Part shown: positions 16,071-25,771 of the stretch, piece after piece | How positions within the stretch are numbered: the first letter of the stretch is position 1 | How the letters are laid out: each line of letters begins with the position of its first letter | DNA from: Bacteroidaceae bacterium | GTDB taxonomy: Bacteria > Bacteroidota > Bacteroidia > Bacteroidales > Bacteroidaceae | Assembly (NCBI GenBank): GCA_016286165.1 | Contig: JAEESE010000013.1 | Location: 62,001 to 126,000 of the forward strand | DNA length: 64,000 bases | Reading direction: 5' to 3' | The notes under the pieces: model-generated | The model's input: the letters and a program-made list of their open reading frames with translations, nothing else | Told to the model about the DNA's origin: nothing | Databases searched by the model: none | Position numbers and translations under genes: made by a program

Positions 16071-17051
16071 ATGAACAAGAAACTCTTCATGCTGCTTATC
16101 GTTGCCTTAGCAACAGCAGCCTCAGTTCAAGCCAAGAAGAAAACTACGGCTTACCTCTTTACCTACTTCACGGGCAACGCTCCTGAACAAGAACAGATAT
16201 GCTATGCCATATCCGAGGACGGATGGAACTACACTCCGCTGAACAATGGCAAGCCAGTAATCAATTCAAAGGATATTGCTCGCACCGGATGCGTCCGTGA
16301 CCCACATATCCTTCGCGGCAAAGGTGGATGGTTTTACCAAGTGGTCACGGATATGAAGTCAAGCCTCGGGTGGAGTTCCAACCGCGGCATGGTGCTATTG
16401 CGCTCCAAGGATTTAGTACACTGGCAACATCATACCGTTCACTTCCCTGAGCGTTTCAAAGGCACAATGTTTGAGCATGTCACACGCGTATGGGCACCTC
16501 AGACCATCTATGACGAACGTACAGGTAAATATATTGTATATTTCTCTATTCTCACCGACGACGGCTCATGCCCCTACGACCGAGTCTATTGGGCCTACGC
16601 CAACAAAGACTTCAGCGACCTTGAAGGTGAGCCCAAGATGCTATTCGACATGAAGAACGCCAGCATTGACACTGACATCGTGCGCGACGACGACGGCCTC
16701 TATCACATCTTCTTCAAGACTGAGGGTCAGAGGCAGAAGGGCATCAAACAATTTATCGCGAAGGATCTTTACAACGGAAACACATGGGAATTACAGCCAG
16801 GTTGGTGTCAGGACACTAATAAGGCAGTTGAAGGCTCTGGCGTTTTCCGTCTGCACGATGGCACTTGGGTTCTGATGTATGACTGCTACACGAGCGGGCA
16901 CTATCAATTCTGCAAGAGTTCTGACCTACACACTTTCAAGCAAGTACAGGATACAAAGACCAGCGGCGCTTTCACTCCCCGCCATGGTACTGTGATAGCT
17001 ATTACAGCCAAGGAAGAGGCACGACTCAAGAAAGCCTTCCCCAACGATTAG
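16071..17051 (+). CDS. Secreted GH43-like glycoside hydrolase
   Basis: A 326-residue exported protein with the signal peptide MNKKLFMLLIVALATAASVQA. I chose the ATG at 16071 rather than an upstream TTG because it directly precedes this signal. The mature part looks like the five-bladed beta-propeller of GH43: GCVRDPHIL gives the first acidic residue, VWAPQTIYDERTGKYIVYFS the typical WAP segment, IDTDIVRDDDG the second, and AVEGSGVFRL the acid. Members release arabinose, xylose or galactose; the substrate cannot be told here. Function as an arabinosidase-type enzyme is inference from fold motifs. Confidence 0.72.
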   Translation: MNKKLFMLLIVALATAASVQAKKKTTAYLFTYFTGNAPEQEQICYAISEDGWNYTPLNNGKPVINSKDIARTGCVRDPHILRGKGGWFYQVVTDMKSSLGWSSNRGMVLLRSKDLVHWQHHTVHFPERFKGTMFEHVTRVWAPQTIYDERTGKYIVYFSILTDDGSCPYDRVYWAYANKDFSDLEGEPKMLFDMKNASIDTDIVRDDDGLYHIFFKTEGQRQKGIKQFIAKDLYNGNTWELQPGWCQDTNKAVEGSGVFRLHDGTWVLMYDCYTSGHYQFCKSSDLHTFKQVQDTKTSGAFTPRHGTVIAITAKEEARLKKAFPND

Positions 17052-17076
17052 GGACAAGGACTGATATCCACAAACA

Positions 17077-17116
17077 ACAATGCCGCCGACAACATTTTCG
17101 TTGCCGGCGGCATTGT
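17077..17116 (+). terminator. Strong hairpin after the GH43-like gene
   Basis: A 17-bp stem with one mismatch (ACAATGCCGCCGACAAC with GTTGCCGGCGGCATTGT) and a 6-base loop. The T tract is poor (CTTAT). It probably separates the envelope operon from the following uptake operon and could stop transcription or protect 3' ends. Confidence 0.6.
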
Positions 17117-17243
17117 CTTATCAGATAATCTTATTCAAAAAATGAGAGCAATTACAAACTCCCAAGGGGAGCTCCGGTTGTTAAAAAACATTAAATCAAA
17201 ATAAAATTAACGTTTGCATACGCGCACGAAACGAAAAAAGCCT

Positions 17244-17251
17244 TAACTTTG
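17244..17251 (+). promoter_or_regulatory. Possible -7 box before the fasciclin-SusCD operon
   Basis: TAACTTTG matches TAnnTTTG and leaves a leader of about 95 bases to the first start codon. The only TTTG upstream (17213) is 27 bp away, too far for the usual spacing, so this is tentative. Confidence 0.35.
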
Positions 17252-17349
17252 AGCGCTTGTTTTATAAAATTAACAGCATTTTCGGGCTTTACCATCATTT
17301 ACCAATCAACGTAAACTAATCAAAAACAATAATTAACAACTCAAATTCA

Positions 17350-20300
17350 ATGTGTATGAGAAACCGCATTAGCACATTCGGCAAACAGACTATTTTAGCA
17401 GTTGGTCTGTTAGCTGCTTGTGGACTCACGTGGTCATGCAAGGACGAATACCTGTGGGACGATGAGAAACCCACCTGGTTGAATTCAAGCATCTACGAAA
17501 GCCTGCAAGAACGCGGCACCTTCAAAACATATCTGCGTCTGCTAGAGGACAAGGATGTGAACATTGATGGTGTGCGAGATCTGAAAGACGTCTTGAGCAA
17601 GACAGGCTCCAAGACGGTCTTCGTGGCCAACGATGAAGCTTGGGAGGAATTCTTCAAGCAGAACGCGAAGTTGCCCGAGACCAATCCCTGGCACAATGCC
17701 ACTAGCTACGAGAGGCTGAGCCCAGCCCAGAAGAAACTGCTCATTAACACGAGCATGTTGAACAATGCCATCGTAATGGAGAATCTTGCCAGCGCCGACG
17801 GCGATGGTACGAACCCGCCTGAGCGAGGAGCTTACATGCGCCGAGTCACGGATTTCAATCTTACCGACTCTGTGACATTCCTGCCTGCCGATGAGGTGCC
17901 CTACACCTACAACACCACCGACATTGAAAAAGGTCGCAACTATTGGACCAGTTTCAGACCCGAGAACGGCGGCAACGGCATCTATTTGGTTATGGACTCC
18001 ACGCTGAGCATGATGCTACACTTCACTCAGGAGCACATGGCCAAGCAGCAAATCACTAACGACGACTTCAAGAAATTCATGGGCCGTGAACGTGAGACGC
18101 GCGACGTGCATATTTATGATGCTAAGATCCTGCAACAGGACCTCGTAGCTGAGAATGGTTATGTCAACGTCACAGAGAAGGTGATCAAGCCTCTCCCCAA
18201 TATGGCCGAAATCATCCGCACTAACGGCAAGACTAAGATCTTCAGCCACATGCTCGACCGCCTTTCGTTCCCCTACCCCAACCCAGAAGTAACGGAGAAT
18301 TACAAAAAACTCCATCCTGACTTCAATGGAACCATTTACACTAAGAAATATTTCTCGAATCTCGGTGCTGGCCGAATCCCACAGAAAAGAGGCCCCGACG
18401 GCAAGTTGTTCCAAGATGAAGATGGTGAAATCAACCTTCAGTACGACCCGGGATGGAATGAATTCTCTTTCAACAAGGACAGACGCGTTGATATGGCAGC
18501 TATGTTTGTGCCTAACGATGAAGCACTTATGAGGTACTTCTCTGAGGGCGGTGCAGGATGGCAGCTCGTACTGACATACGCTCCCGATCCCTATGCAGAA
18601 GTGCCGGCTGGTGACTTCGACGCCCTTTATAAGAAAATCGACTGGATTCCTCTGTCCACGCTTGATAAGCTGTTGAACGTCATTATGTTCTACTCGTTCA
18701 ACGAGTCTGTCCCCAGCAAGATGACCACCTTACGCGACTACCAATCGCAAGAAGAGATGTTCACGCCCGATGATATCGAACTCATCGACACTTGCATGCT
18801 GGCTTGTAATGGCGCAGTCTATGTAATGGACAATGTATACGGCCCTGCATCATATATCTCTGTAGCAGCACCAGCGAATATCAGTAAGACCAACCTCATC
18901 ATGAAGTGGGCCATCAACAATGGTGAAGACTACAGAAACGATAAGATGCATATGAACTATTTCGCATACCTCATGGCTATGCGTTCGAGATTCACATTCT
19001 TCCTCTCCAGCGACGAGGCCCTGAAACGCTACTACGACCCCGTAAGCTTCACTAGCCGTAAGCCACGTGTCATTCAGATGTCGTACACTGGCCGCGGCGA
19101 CCTGCCCGTACAGACCGGTCGTATCCTTTACACCTACAACCTCGACGATGGTACAATTGGCAGCCTCTACAACCTCGACCAGCTGCAGCCTACCGAGCTC
19201 ATCAACCGTCTGAAGGACATCCTCGAAAGCCACACGATTGTGCACGACGGCACCAATCCCATCGACAACGAGGACGAATACTATGTTGCCAAGAACAATG
19301 CTGCGCTGAAAGTGACCAAGGACGCCGACAACAATATTATTAAGGTACAAGGCGGCTTCCAACTTGAGAACGAACGCGCAGGAATTGTCAACGGTGACAG
19401 AGGTACTCTCGATATTGAAGTCGCTGCATCAAATGTCAACCATATGGCCAACGGTACGACAATCATCATTGATGACTCGCCTATTATTCCGGCCAGCAAG
19501 AGCGTGTATGGCATAATACACAACGAATTTGGCGACGACTGCTCTGCTTTCTACGAGCTGACCGACGTCAATGGCAATGAAGATATCATCAAGGCTTGCG
19601 GCCTCGATGCCTCGAAGCTTGCCGTATGGTTGGGAGGTGATGCATCTGGCGGCGTTGACTACAACGTCAAGTTCTGGAGCAACTACCAGTACACACTCTT
19701 CGTCCCGACAAACGAAGCTATTGAAGAAGCTCGCCAGTTAGGCCTGCCTACTTGGGAAGACATTCGTGCTGATTTCGAAAGCCTGCCCACTGATCCCGAG
19801 GACGAAGAAGTACACATTCTCAATGGTGAAGACTCTCTACGCCTACAGACTAAGATCACGTTCCTCAACAACTTCCTCCGCACACACTTCGTCGACAACA
19901 GCGTCTTCGAAGACAAGAGCGAACGAGCTGAAAATGAATACGTCACCTCAAGCTACGACATCAACAACGGCCTCTTCGTAAAGGTTCACATCTCACGTAG
20001 CAAGCAAGGCGGCGAGACACGTCTTTTCGTACGCGACGACAACGGCGGCAAGGTCTGCCAGACAACAGGCGATCTGCGCAACGTCATGGCTCGCGACATT
20101 GTCTGCTTACGCGACCCGAATGGAAACTATTCCGGACCTAAGGAATCTCCGACAGGTAAGAACTCAATGAACAACATCGTGCTCCAAAGCTCCAGCTTTG
20201 CCGTTATCCATCAAATCAACGGCGTGCTCAATCACATTCCGCTCGTTGACGGACGTTATGACAGCACCTGGGCCGATGCGTCAAGTTGCAAGAAATACCT

Positions 20301-20370
20301 TCGCCAGTTTGCTGTTCCCAAGGTTGATACTATCCTTCAACAGAAAGAACAGCTCCATAAGCAAAAGTAA
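17350..20370 (+). CDS. Large fasciclin-domain surface lipoprotein
   Basis: A 1006-residue protein with a lipoprotein signal (lipobox LTWSC, then KDEY, an acidic surface-export type sequence). The N-terminal region SIYESLQERGTFKTYLRLLED..SKTVFVANDEAWEEFF has the FAS1 pattern. A second such region appears late (YTLFVPTNEAIEEA, about 780). FAS1 domains mediate adhesion or ligand contacts. It is the first gene of an operon with two SusC/SusD pairs and two more fasciclin proteins, where a surface accessory binding role is likely. No enzymatic motif is visible. Confidence 0.75.
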   Translation: MCMRNRISTFGKQTILAVGLLAACGLTWSCKDEYLWDDEKPTWLNSSIYESLQERGTFKTYLRLLEDKDVNIDGVRDLKDVLSKTGSKTVFVANDEAWEEFFKQNAKLPETNPWHNATSYERLSPAQKKLLINTSMLNNAIVMENLASADGDGTNPPERGAYMRRVTDFNLTDSVTFLPADEVPYTYNTTDIEKGRNYWTSFRPENGGNGIYLVMDSTLSMMLHFTQEHMAKQQITNDDFKKFMGRERETRDVHIYDAKILQQDLVAENGYVNVTEKVIKPLPNMAEIIRTNGKTKIFSHMLDRLSFPYPNPEVTENYKKLHPDFNGTIYTKKYFSNLGAGRIPQKRGPDGKLFQDEDGEINLQYDPGWNEFSFNKDRRVDMAAMFVPNDEALMRYFSEGGAGWQLVLTYAPDPYAEVPAGDFDALYKKIDWIPLSTLDKLLNVIMFYSFNESVPSKMTTLRDYQSQEEMFTPDDIELIDTCMLACNGAVYVMDNVYGPASYISVAAPANISKTNLIMKWAINNGEDYRNDKMHMNYFAYLMAMRSRFTFFLSSDEALKRYYDPVSFTSRKPRVIQMSYTGRGDLPVQTGRILYTYNLDDGTIGSLYNLDQLQPTELINRLKDILESHTIVHDGTNPIDNEDEYYVAKNNAALKVTKDADNNIIKVQGGFQLENERAGIVNGDRGTLDIEVAASNVNHMANGTTIIIDDSPIIPASKSVYGIIHNEFGDDCSAFYELTDVNGNEDIIKACGLDASKLAVWLGGDASGGVDYNVKFWSNYQYTLFVPTNEAIEEARQLGLPTWEDIRADFESLPTDPEDEEVHILNGEDSLRLQTKITFLNNFLRTHFVDNSVFEDKSERAENEYVTSSYDINNGLFVKVHISRSKQGGETRLFVRDDNGGKVCQTTGDLRNVMARDIVCLRDPNGNYSGPKESPTGKNSMNNIVLQSSSFAVIHQINGVLNHIPLVDGRYDSTWADASSCKKYLRQFAVPKVDTILQQKEQLHKQK

Positions 20371-20398
20371 GCTTCTTCACCAGTAATATGTATACAGT

Positions 20399-23300
20399 AT
20401 GAATAAGTTCATTAAAATAATACTGCTTTTGGTTGTTTGCTTCACCGCATCAACAGCCAACGCTCAGCAAAGGCGCATCTCTGGTACGGTGTCGGATGAC
20501 TACGATGTCGTTCCTGGAGCTAACGTCGTTGAGAAAGACAAGAATAACCGTATCGTCAGTGCTGCTGTAACTGATATGAACGGTAACTTCACCCTCACCA
20601 TTAAGGATCCCAAGAACACCCTTCATGTTACTTTCATTGGTCTGAAGCCTTGGTCATCGCCTATTGGTACACGCAATGTCTTCAAAATCAAGCTTTCTGA
20701 TAATACGAAGCAGATGAAAGAAGTCATAAAGACAGCTGCAAGAAAGAAACAGAGCGGCGGTCTTACGATTCCGGTTCGAGAGTTGGCACAAGCCTCACAA
20801 ACTTTCAACATGGACGAAATGGAAGGTATGGCCTTCGAGAGTGTTGACCAAGCCCTTCAGGGTCAGATCGCAGGTCTTGATATCGTGGCCAACTCCGGTA
20901 ACCTCGGTTCCGGTACTACCATGCGCCTGCGCGGTACCTCTACCATTAATGGTAATGCACAACCGCTCATCGTCGTCAACGATCACATCTTCGAGCTTCC
21001 TGAAGACGCTCAGTCCATCAACTTCGAAGATATGGACAACGAGGAACAGTTCTCCACCCTGCTGAACGTAAATCCCGAAGATATCGAAAGCATCGAGGTA
21101 CTCAAGGATGCATCAACGGCAAAGTGGGGTTCACGTGGTGCCAATGGTGTAATCGAGATCAAGCTGCGCCGTGGTAAGAAAGGCCCCACCAACGTAACCT
21201 TCTCTTACAAGTTCAACGGCACATGGCAGCCTGACGGCTACAAGATGCTCAACGGTGACGGCTACACTATGATGCTTAAGGAAGCCTACTACAACCCGCA
21301 GCAGATTCCTACCAACATCCCCGAGCTCGACTACGACAACAGCCTTACCGATATCTACGGACACTTCAGCAACAACACTGACTGGATCCACAAGGTTCGC
21401 CAGTTCGGTAAGGAGCACAAGTGGTACGTCACGCTCTCTGGTGGTGGTGAGAAAGCTACATTCCGTGTGTCAGCCGGTTACGATAAGTCAACTGGTTCTA
21501 TTATCGCACAGAAGCTGCACCGCTTCACCACTCAGACAGCACTTGACTACTGGGTCAGTGATCGTATCAAGTTCACATCGAACATCAGCTTGACCTTCAC
21601 TACCAACTACAAGAACAACCCCAACGACATTCTCGGTCGCGCATACACGGCCATGCCTAACATGGGTGTATACGAACTCATGGCTCAGGATGTCAATGGA
21701 CAGTTGACTTACCTGCCCACCGGGCGTTACTTCAATATGTTGCCACTGGATACCGGCAACAACAACGATGGACACCACACCAGCTATCAGTTGCGTGATA
21801 TGTTCCTCAATGGTAACCCTGTAGCTTATGCCTATGGAGGCTGGAATAAGGAAAATCAGTACAACCTGACTCCGCAGTTTGCTATAGACTACAAGCTTCT
21901 TGGTAAAGACGATGAGCACTGGCAGCTCAACTATAAGGGCGACGTACAGTTGAACATCTACAACACCTCATCAGACAAATACATACCCGCAGACCTTCAC
22001 ACCATGGACTGGATTTACGGTCCTGATGAAGGGCAGTCGTTCGGCGGTGGCACACACTCCAACCAACGTAACACTGTAGGTAACTCTGAATACAAGAGCC
22101 TTGAGTTCACCACACGTCACGACCTGTCACTCTATCCCAAGTTCAAGAACGAAGACTGGAGCACCAGCGCCCTTGCACGATGGGAAATGAGAAGCGGACA
22201 GTCAAGCACCCAGAACATGGACCTCTGGAACGTGCCTACAGGTATTACCGACCCGACCGTCGTTGCACTCCTATCAGGCGCCAGCGCCGGCAACAATGAG
22301 TGGCACGAGACAACCTTCTACGTGCAGACGCACGCGACATATAAAGGTAAATATAACCTTGACGCCTCAGTACGATGGGACGGTTCAACCGCCATGGGTT
22401 CCGGCAATAAGTTCGGAGTGTTCCCCTATGTCGGTGCCCGTTGGAACATCATTGATGAAGGTTGGATGAAATGGTCACGAAAGGTGATTAGCATGTTATC
22501 AGTTCGTCCCACATGGGGTCTCACGGGTAACACCGGTGGCGGCGGTTTCGACCAGTACAACCGCTACTCACAGTCTGGTTACTACAATGGCCACACCGTC
22601 ATCATTCCTGAGAACCTCTCATTGAGTTCTATACGTTGGGAGAAGACACGTAAGATTAACCTCGGTTTCAACCTCGGTCTTTTCGATGATTTGATCAACT
22701 TTGAACTCGACATCTACGACCACAAGACCACCGACCTCATCATGCATGGTCAGCGCATCGCATCGGCAAACGGTTTCAGCACGTTAGCCAAGATTAACGG
22801 TGGCGTCATGAGAAACAAAGGTTGGGATTTGAATGCTCACACCGGATGGTTCGCCAAAGTGGGTAAGTTCCAGTTGAAGCTGCGTGGTAATATCGCACAG
22901 AACTTCAACGAAGTGGAGGAAATGGATCCACTTATCCTCTATTCTCTTAACCCGTCAGACACATACCAGCCCAGCAACCTTGATTACAACGGTCTGCGCC
23001 GCGTACAAGTAGGTAATGCCCTCGGTTCTATTTATGGTTTGAAGTACAAAGGCGTATACAAGTACGACTATGACCACAGCGGTTACACCCAGGCTTCATG
23101 GTACGCATACGGCCAGTATGAAGTTGATGAGGAAGGAAACACCTTCTCCAACTTCGAAGATGCCGTGGCTCGCGGTACCGGTTATGACATCAACCGTAAC
23201 CCCATCAACACAGCCTCTGCTGCAGTACACCGTGGAGAAATAGCAACTTGTCCTATAGCATACGATGCCAACGGCTACATGCTTACCGACCAGAAGGGTG

Positions 23301-23932
23301 AGCCTCTACCTCTCTACTACTGCTTCAACGAGAGCTATGGCAAGCCTTTCCAAGGCGGTGATGCCATCTACGAAGACATCAACCATGACGGACAAATCGA
23401 CCGCTACGATGTCGTCTATCTTGGCAACTCCAACCCCTCATGCAACGGTGGTTTCGGTTTCACAGCTAAGTGGGACCGCATCCAGATCAACACCGGTTTC
23501 AACTTCCGCATGGGCAACCAAATCGTGAACTTGGCCAGAGCCAATGCCGAAAGCATGCGCAGCAATGCCAACCAAAGCTTCGCTACCACATGGCGCTGGC
23601 GTAAGAATGGCGACGAGACCGTCATCCCACGTGCTCTGAACGAGAGCGGTTTCCGCAGTTACAACTCACTGCCCTCTGACCGCTATGTCGAGAATGGCGA
23701 CTACCTCCGTCTGCAATACATTCAGCTCAGCTATGATATCGATCCTAAGATCCTCAAGAAGTGGAAGATTCGTGCTCTGAAGCTTTATGCTTCTGCTAAC
23801 AACTTGTGGGTTTGGAGTAAGTACACCGGCACTGACCCCGAAGTCAGCCCTGGCGGTTTCAACGTAGCAGTGGACAACAACCGTACGCCTCGCGCACGTT
23901 CCTTCACCGCAAGTATAAATCTTGGATTCTAA
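20399..23932 (+). CDS. SusC/RagA-family TonB-dependent outer-membrane transporter (first)
   Basis: An 1177-residue importer for large nutrients. It has a signal peptide ending ANAQ, a carboxypeptidase-regulatory-like domain (ISGTVSDDYDVVPGANVVEKD, about 27-95), a plug domain with GTTMRLRGTSTINGNAQPLIVVND and VLKDASTAKWGSRGANGVIEIK, and a long beta-barrel ending in an aromatic strand (SFTASINLGF). It starts 28 bp after the fasciclin gene. Together with the next gene it forms a SusCD import complex. The substrate is unknown. Confidence 0.9.
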   Translation: MNKFIKIILLLVVCFTASTANAQQRRISGTVSDDYDVVPGANVVEKDKNNRIVSAAVTDMNGNFTLTIKDPKNTLHVTFIGLKPWSSPIGTRNVFKIKLSDNTKQMKEVIKTAARKKQSGGLTIPVRELAQASQTFNMDEMEGMAFESVDQALQGQIAGLDIVANSGNLGSGTTMRLRGTSTINGNAQPLIVVNDHIFELPEDAQSINFEDMDNEEQFSTLLNVNPEDIESIEVLKDASTAKWGSRGANGVIEIKLRRGKKGPTNVTFSYKFNGTWQPDGYKMLNGDGYTMMLKEAYYNPQQIPTNIPELDYDNSLTDIYGHFSNNTDWIHKVRQFGKEHKWYVTLSGGGEKATFRVSAGYDKSTGSIIAQKLHRFTTQTALDYWVSDRIKFTSNISLTFTTNYKNNPNDILGRAYTAMPNMGVYELMAQDVNGQLTYLPTGRYFNMLPLDTGNNNDGHHTSYQLRDMFLNGNPVAYAYGGWNKENQYNLTPQFAIDYKLLGKDDEHWQLNYKGDVQLNIYNTSSDKYIPADLHTMDWIYGPDEGQSFGGGTHSNQRNTVGNSEYKSLEFTTRHDLSLYPKFKNEDWSTSALARWEMRSGQSSTQNMDLWNVPTGITDPTVVALLSGASAGNNEWHETTFYVQTHATYKGKYNLDASVRWDGSTAMGSGNKFGVFPYVGARWNIIDEGWMKWSRKVISMLSVRPTWGLTGNTGGGGFDQYNRYSQSGYYNGHTVIIPENLSLSSIRWEKTRKINLGFNLGLFDDLINFELDIYDHKTTDLIMHGQRIASANGFSTLAKINGGVMRNKGWDLNAHTGWFAKVGKFQLKLRGNIAQNFNEVEEMDPLILYSLNPSDTYQPSNLDYNGLRRVQVGNALGSIYGLKYKGVYKYDYDHSGYTQASWYAYGQYEVDEEGNTFSNFEDAVARGTGYDINRNPINTASAAVHRGEIATCPIAYDANGYMLTDQKGEPLPLYYCFNESYGKPFQGGDAIYEDINHDGQIDRYDVVYLGNSNPSCNGGFGFTAKWDRIQINTGFNFRMGNQIVNLARANAESMRSNANQSFATTWRWRKNGDETVIPRALNESGFRSYNSLPSDRYVENGDYLRLQYIQLSYDIDPKILKKWKIRALKLYASANNLWVWSKYTGTDPEVSPGGFNVAVDNNRTPRARSFTASINLGF

Positions 23933-23944
23933 AGCATGACCGTT

Positions 23945-25741
23945 ATGAAACGATATACTTTTATATATAAATTAGCACTAGTGTGCCTCACGGCCATCAG
24001 TGCCACATCCTGTGACGACTTCCTCACGCTTTATCCTCAGGACCGCGTTGTGGAAGAGAATTTCTGGGAGGACCGCAACGACCTCGATGGCGTACGCTAC
24101 GGTGCATACCGACAACTGGCAACCACTCTCCAAAAGCTGGTCGTTTGGGGTGACATACGTTCCGACGCCTACTCGCAGAATCCTATTTACGATAGTTCTC
24201 AAGGAAGCTACGACCTCTACAAGAAAATCGTCAGTGCCCAATTAGACTCCACGATGTCCGTTTACGACTGGGGTGAGGTCTACACTACTATTAATTATTG
24301 TAATAAGGTTCTTTCACACGGGGAGCTGGTTCTTGAACGTGACGCTCAGTTCACTCGTACAGAGTGGGAACAGATGAAAGCCGAGATGACCGCAATGCGC
24401 GCACTCAACTACTTCTATCTGCTTCGCGCCTTCAAGAACATCCCTTATAGCAACGAGGTCATCAACTCCGATGCTGACACACACCCCTTCACAGCAACCA
24501 AGCAGATGGATGTATTAGACATCATCATAAAGGATGTGCGCTCAGTAGCTGGCAAGGGACGTAACCGTTACACCCAAATCAATGACACGCGCGGCCTTAT
24601 CACCAACACTGCCATCTATGCCCTTCTGGCTGAGATGTACCTCTGGCGTAGCGCTTTGCGCGAAGGCCGCGGTTTCTCGGAAGACAGCGTCCGCATGGAT
24701 GCCGACAGCGTCGTATTCTTCGGTCAGCGCTCCCTTGATGCCCTGGCTCTGCAAAACCAACAGATTACAGAAGGTTCGATAGACCGTTCACGCAACCTTA
24801 CCGATGATTTTGGAAGCGGACTGACCAACGCTCCGCTTATCAAGAACGACGGTATGGAAAACAGCTACAATGCTCAACAGCCGGTTTCCATTCCCAGCTA
24901 CTCCGCCATTTTCTCCAGCGGCAACAGCGACGAGAGTATTTTTGAACTTCAGTTTGCTCGCGATGAACGCTCAAACGGTATCGTAAACAGCCTGTGGGGA
25001 CATGACAATAGTACTCACTTCGCTTCCAGTGAAGCTGCGATGAAGGCTGCTTTCAACAACGAAACCAACTTCAACAAGGACACCCGAATGTGGTACAGTT
25101 GCATGAAGAAGACCAGCGACAGCAAGAACGAAGACCTTCCCGAGGGTTATGTCCTCAAATGGGGTAAATGTAATTTCGGCTTTGCCAGTGGCAAGTTCCA
25201 GGCATCGTTCTCAATAGAACAATACAACAACTGGATCTTCTACCGCCAAACCGACGTCATGCTGATGATGGCAGAAGCCGAAGCTGTCCGTGGCAACTTC
25301 GTTGCATGCCGCAATATCGTAGATGCTATTCACAAACGTGCATCCCTAGACCAGAAGACCGGCTTCTCTGCAAACAGTGACAACACTAAAGAGAAGTGCA
25401 TCGACCTGGTTATGAAAGAACGTCTCTTTGAGTTCGTAGGCGAAGGCAAGCGTTGGTTCGACCTCGTTCGCTATGCAGAACGTATCGGTGGCGGACACAA
25501 TGCCGACCCCTTCGAGCCAGAGCTTAAGGATGGAGCCGACGGTGTAGCAAAAATGATTGATAATTTCCTCGGTAAAGGCGCATACAGCCGTATGATTCCT
25601 GTGCTGAAGAATCGTATCAAGAACCGCTACGGACTCTACTGTCCTGTTTATGAAATGGAACTCAGAGCTAACAAATACCTTTTCCCGCAGAATCCTGTGT
25701 GGAACCGCGAGAAGGGTCTTGTTATCAACACTGAAGAATAG
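23945..25741 (+). CDS. SusD/RagB-family outer-membrane lipoprotein (first)
   Basis: A 598-residue surface lipoprotein that closes over the SusC partner. I chose the start at 23945 (MKRYTF), which gives a compact signal with lipobox SATSC followed by DDF; an ATG three codons earlier is also possible. It shows typical SusD features: AEMTAMRALNYFYLLRAFKNIPY, LAEMYLWRSAL, ADVMLMMAEAEAVRG-like residues (TDVMLMMAEAEAVRG) and the closing VMKERLFEFVGEGKRWFDLVRY. It starts 12 bp after susC. Confidence 0.9.
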   Translation: MKRYTFIYKLALVCLTAISATSCDDFLTLYPQDRVVEENFWEDRNDLDGVRYGAYRQLATTLQKLVVWGDIRSDAYSQNPIYDSSQGSYDLYKKIVSAQLDSTMSVYDWGEVYTTINYCNKVLSHGELVLERDAQFTRTEWEQMKAEMTAMRALNYFYLLRAFKNIPYSNEVINSDADTHPFTATKQMDVLDIIIKDVRSVAGKGRNRYTQINDTRGLITNTAIYALLAEMYLWRSALREGRGFSEDSVRMDADSVVFFGQRSLDALALQNQQITEGSIDRSRNLTDDFGSGLTNAPLIKNDGMENSYNAQQPVSIPSYSAIFSSGNSDESIFELQFARDERSNGIVNSLWGHDNSTHFASSEAAMKAAFNNETNFNKDTRMWYSCMKKTSDSKNEDLPEGYVLKWGKCNFGFASGKFQASFSIEQYNNWIFYRQTDVMLMMAEAEAVRGNFVACRNIVDAIHKRASLDQKTGFSANSDNTKEKCIDLVMKERLFEFVGEGKRWFDLVRYAERIGGGHNADPFEPELKDGADGVAKMIDNFLGKGAYSRMIPVLKNRIKNRYGLYCPVYEMELRANKYLFPQNPVWNREKGLVINTEE

Positions 25742-25771
25742 CCACCATCACCAATGCTAAAACTTACAACA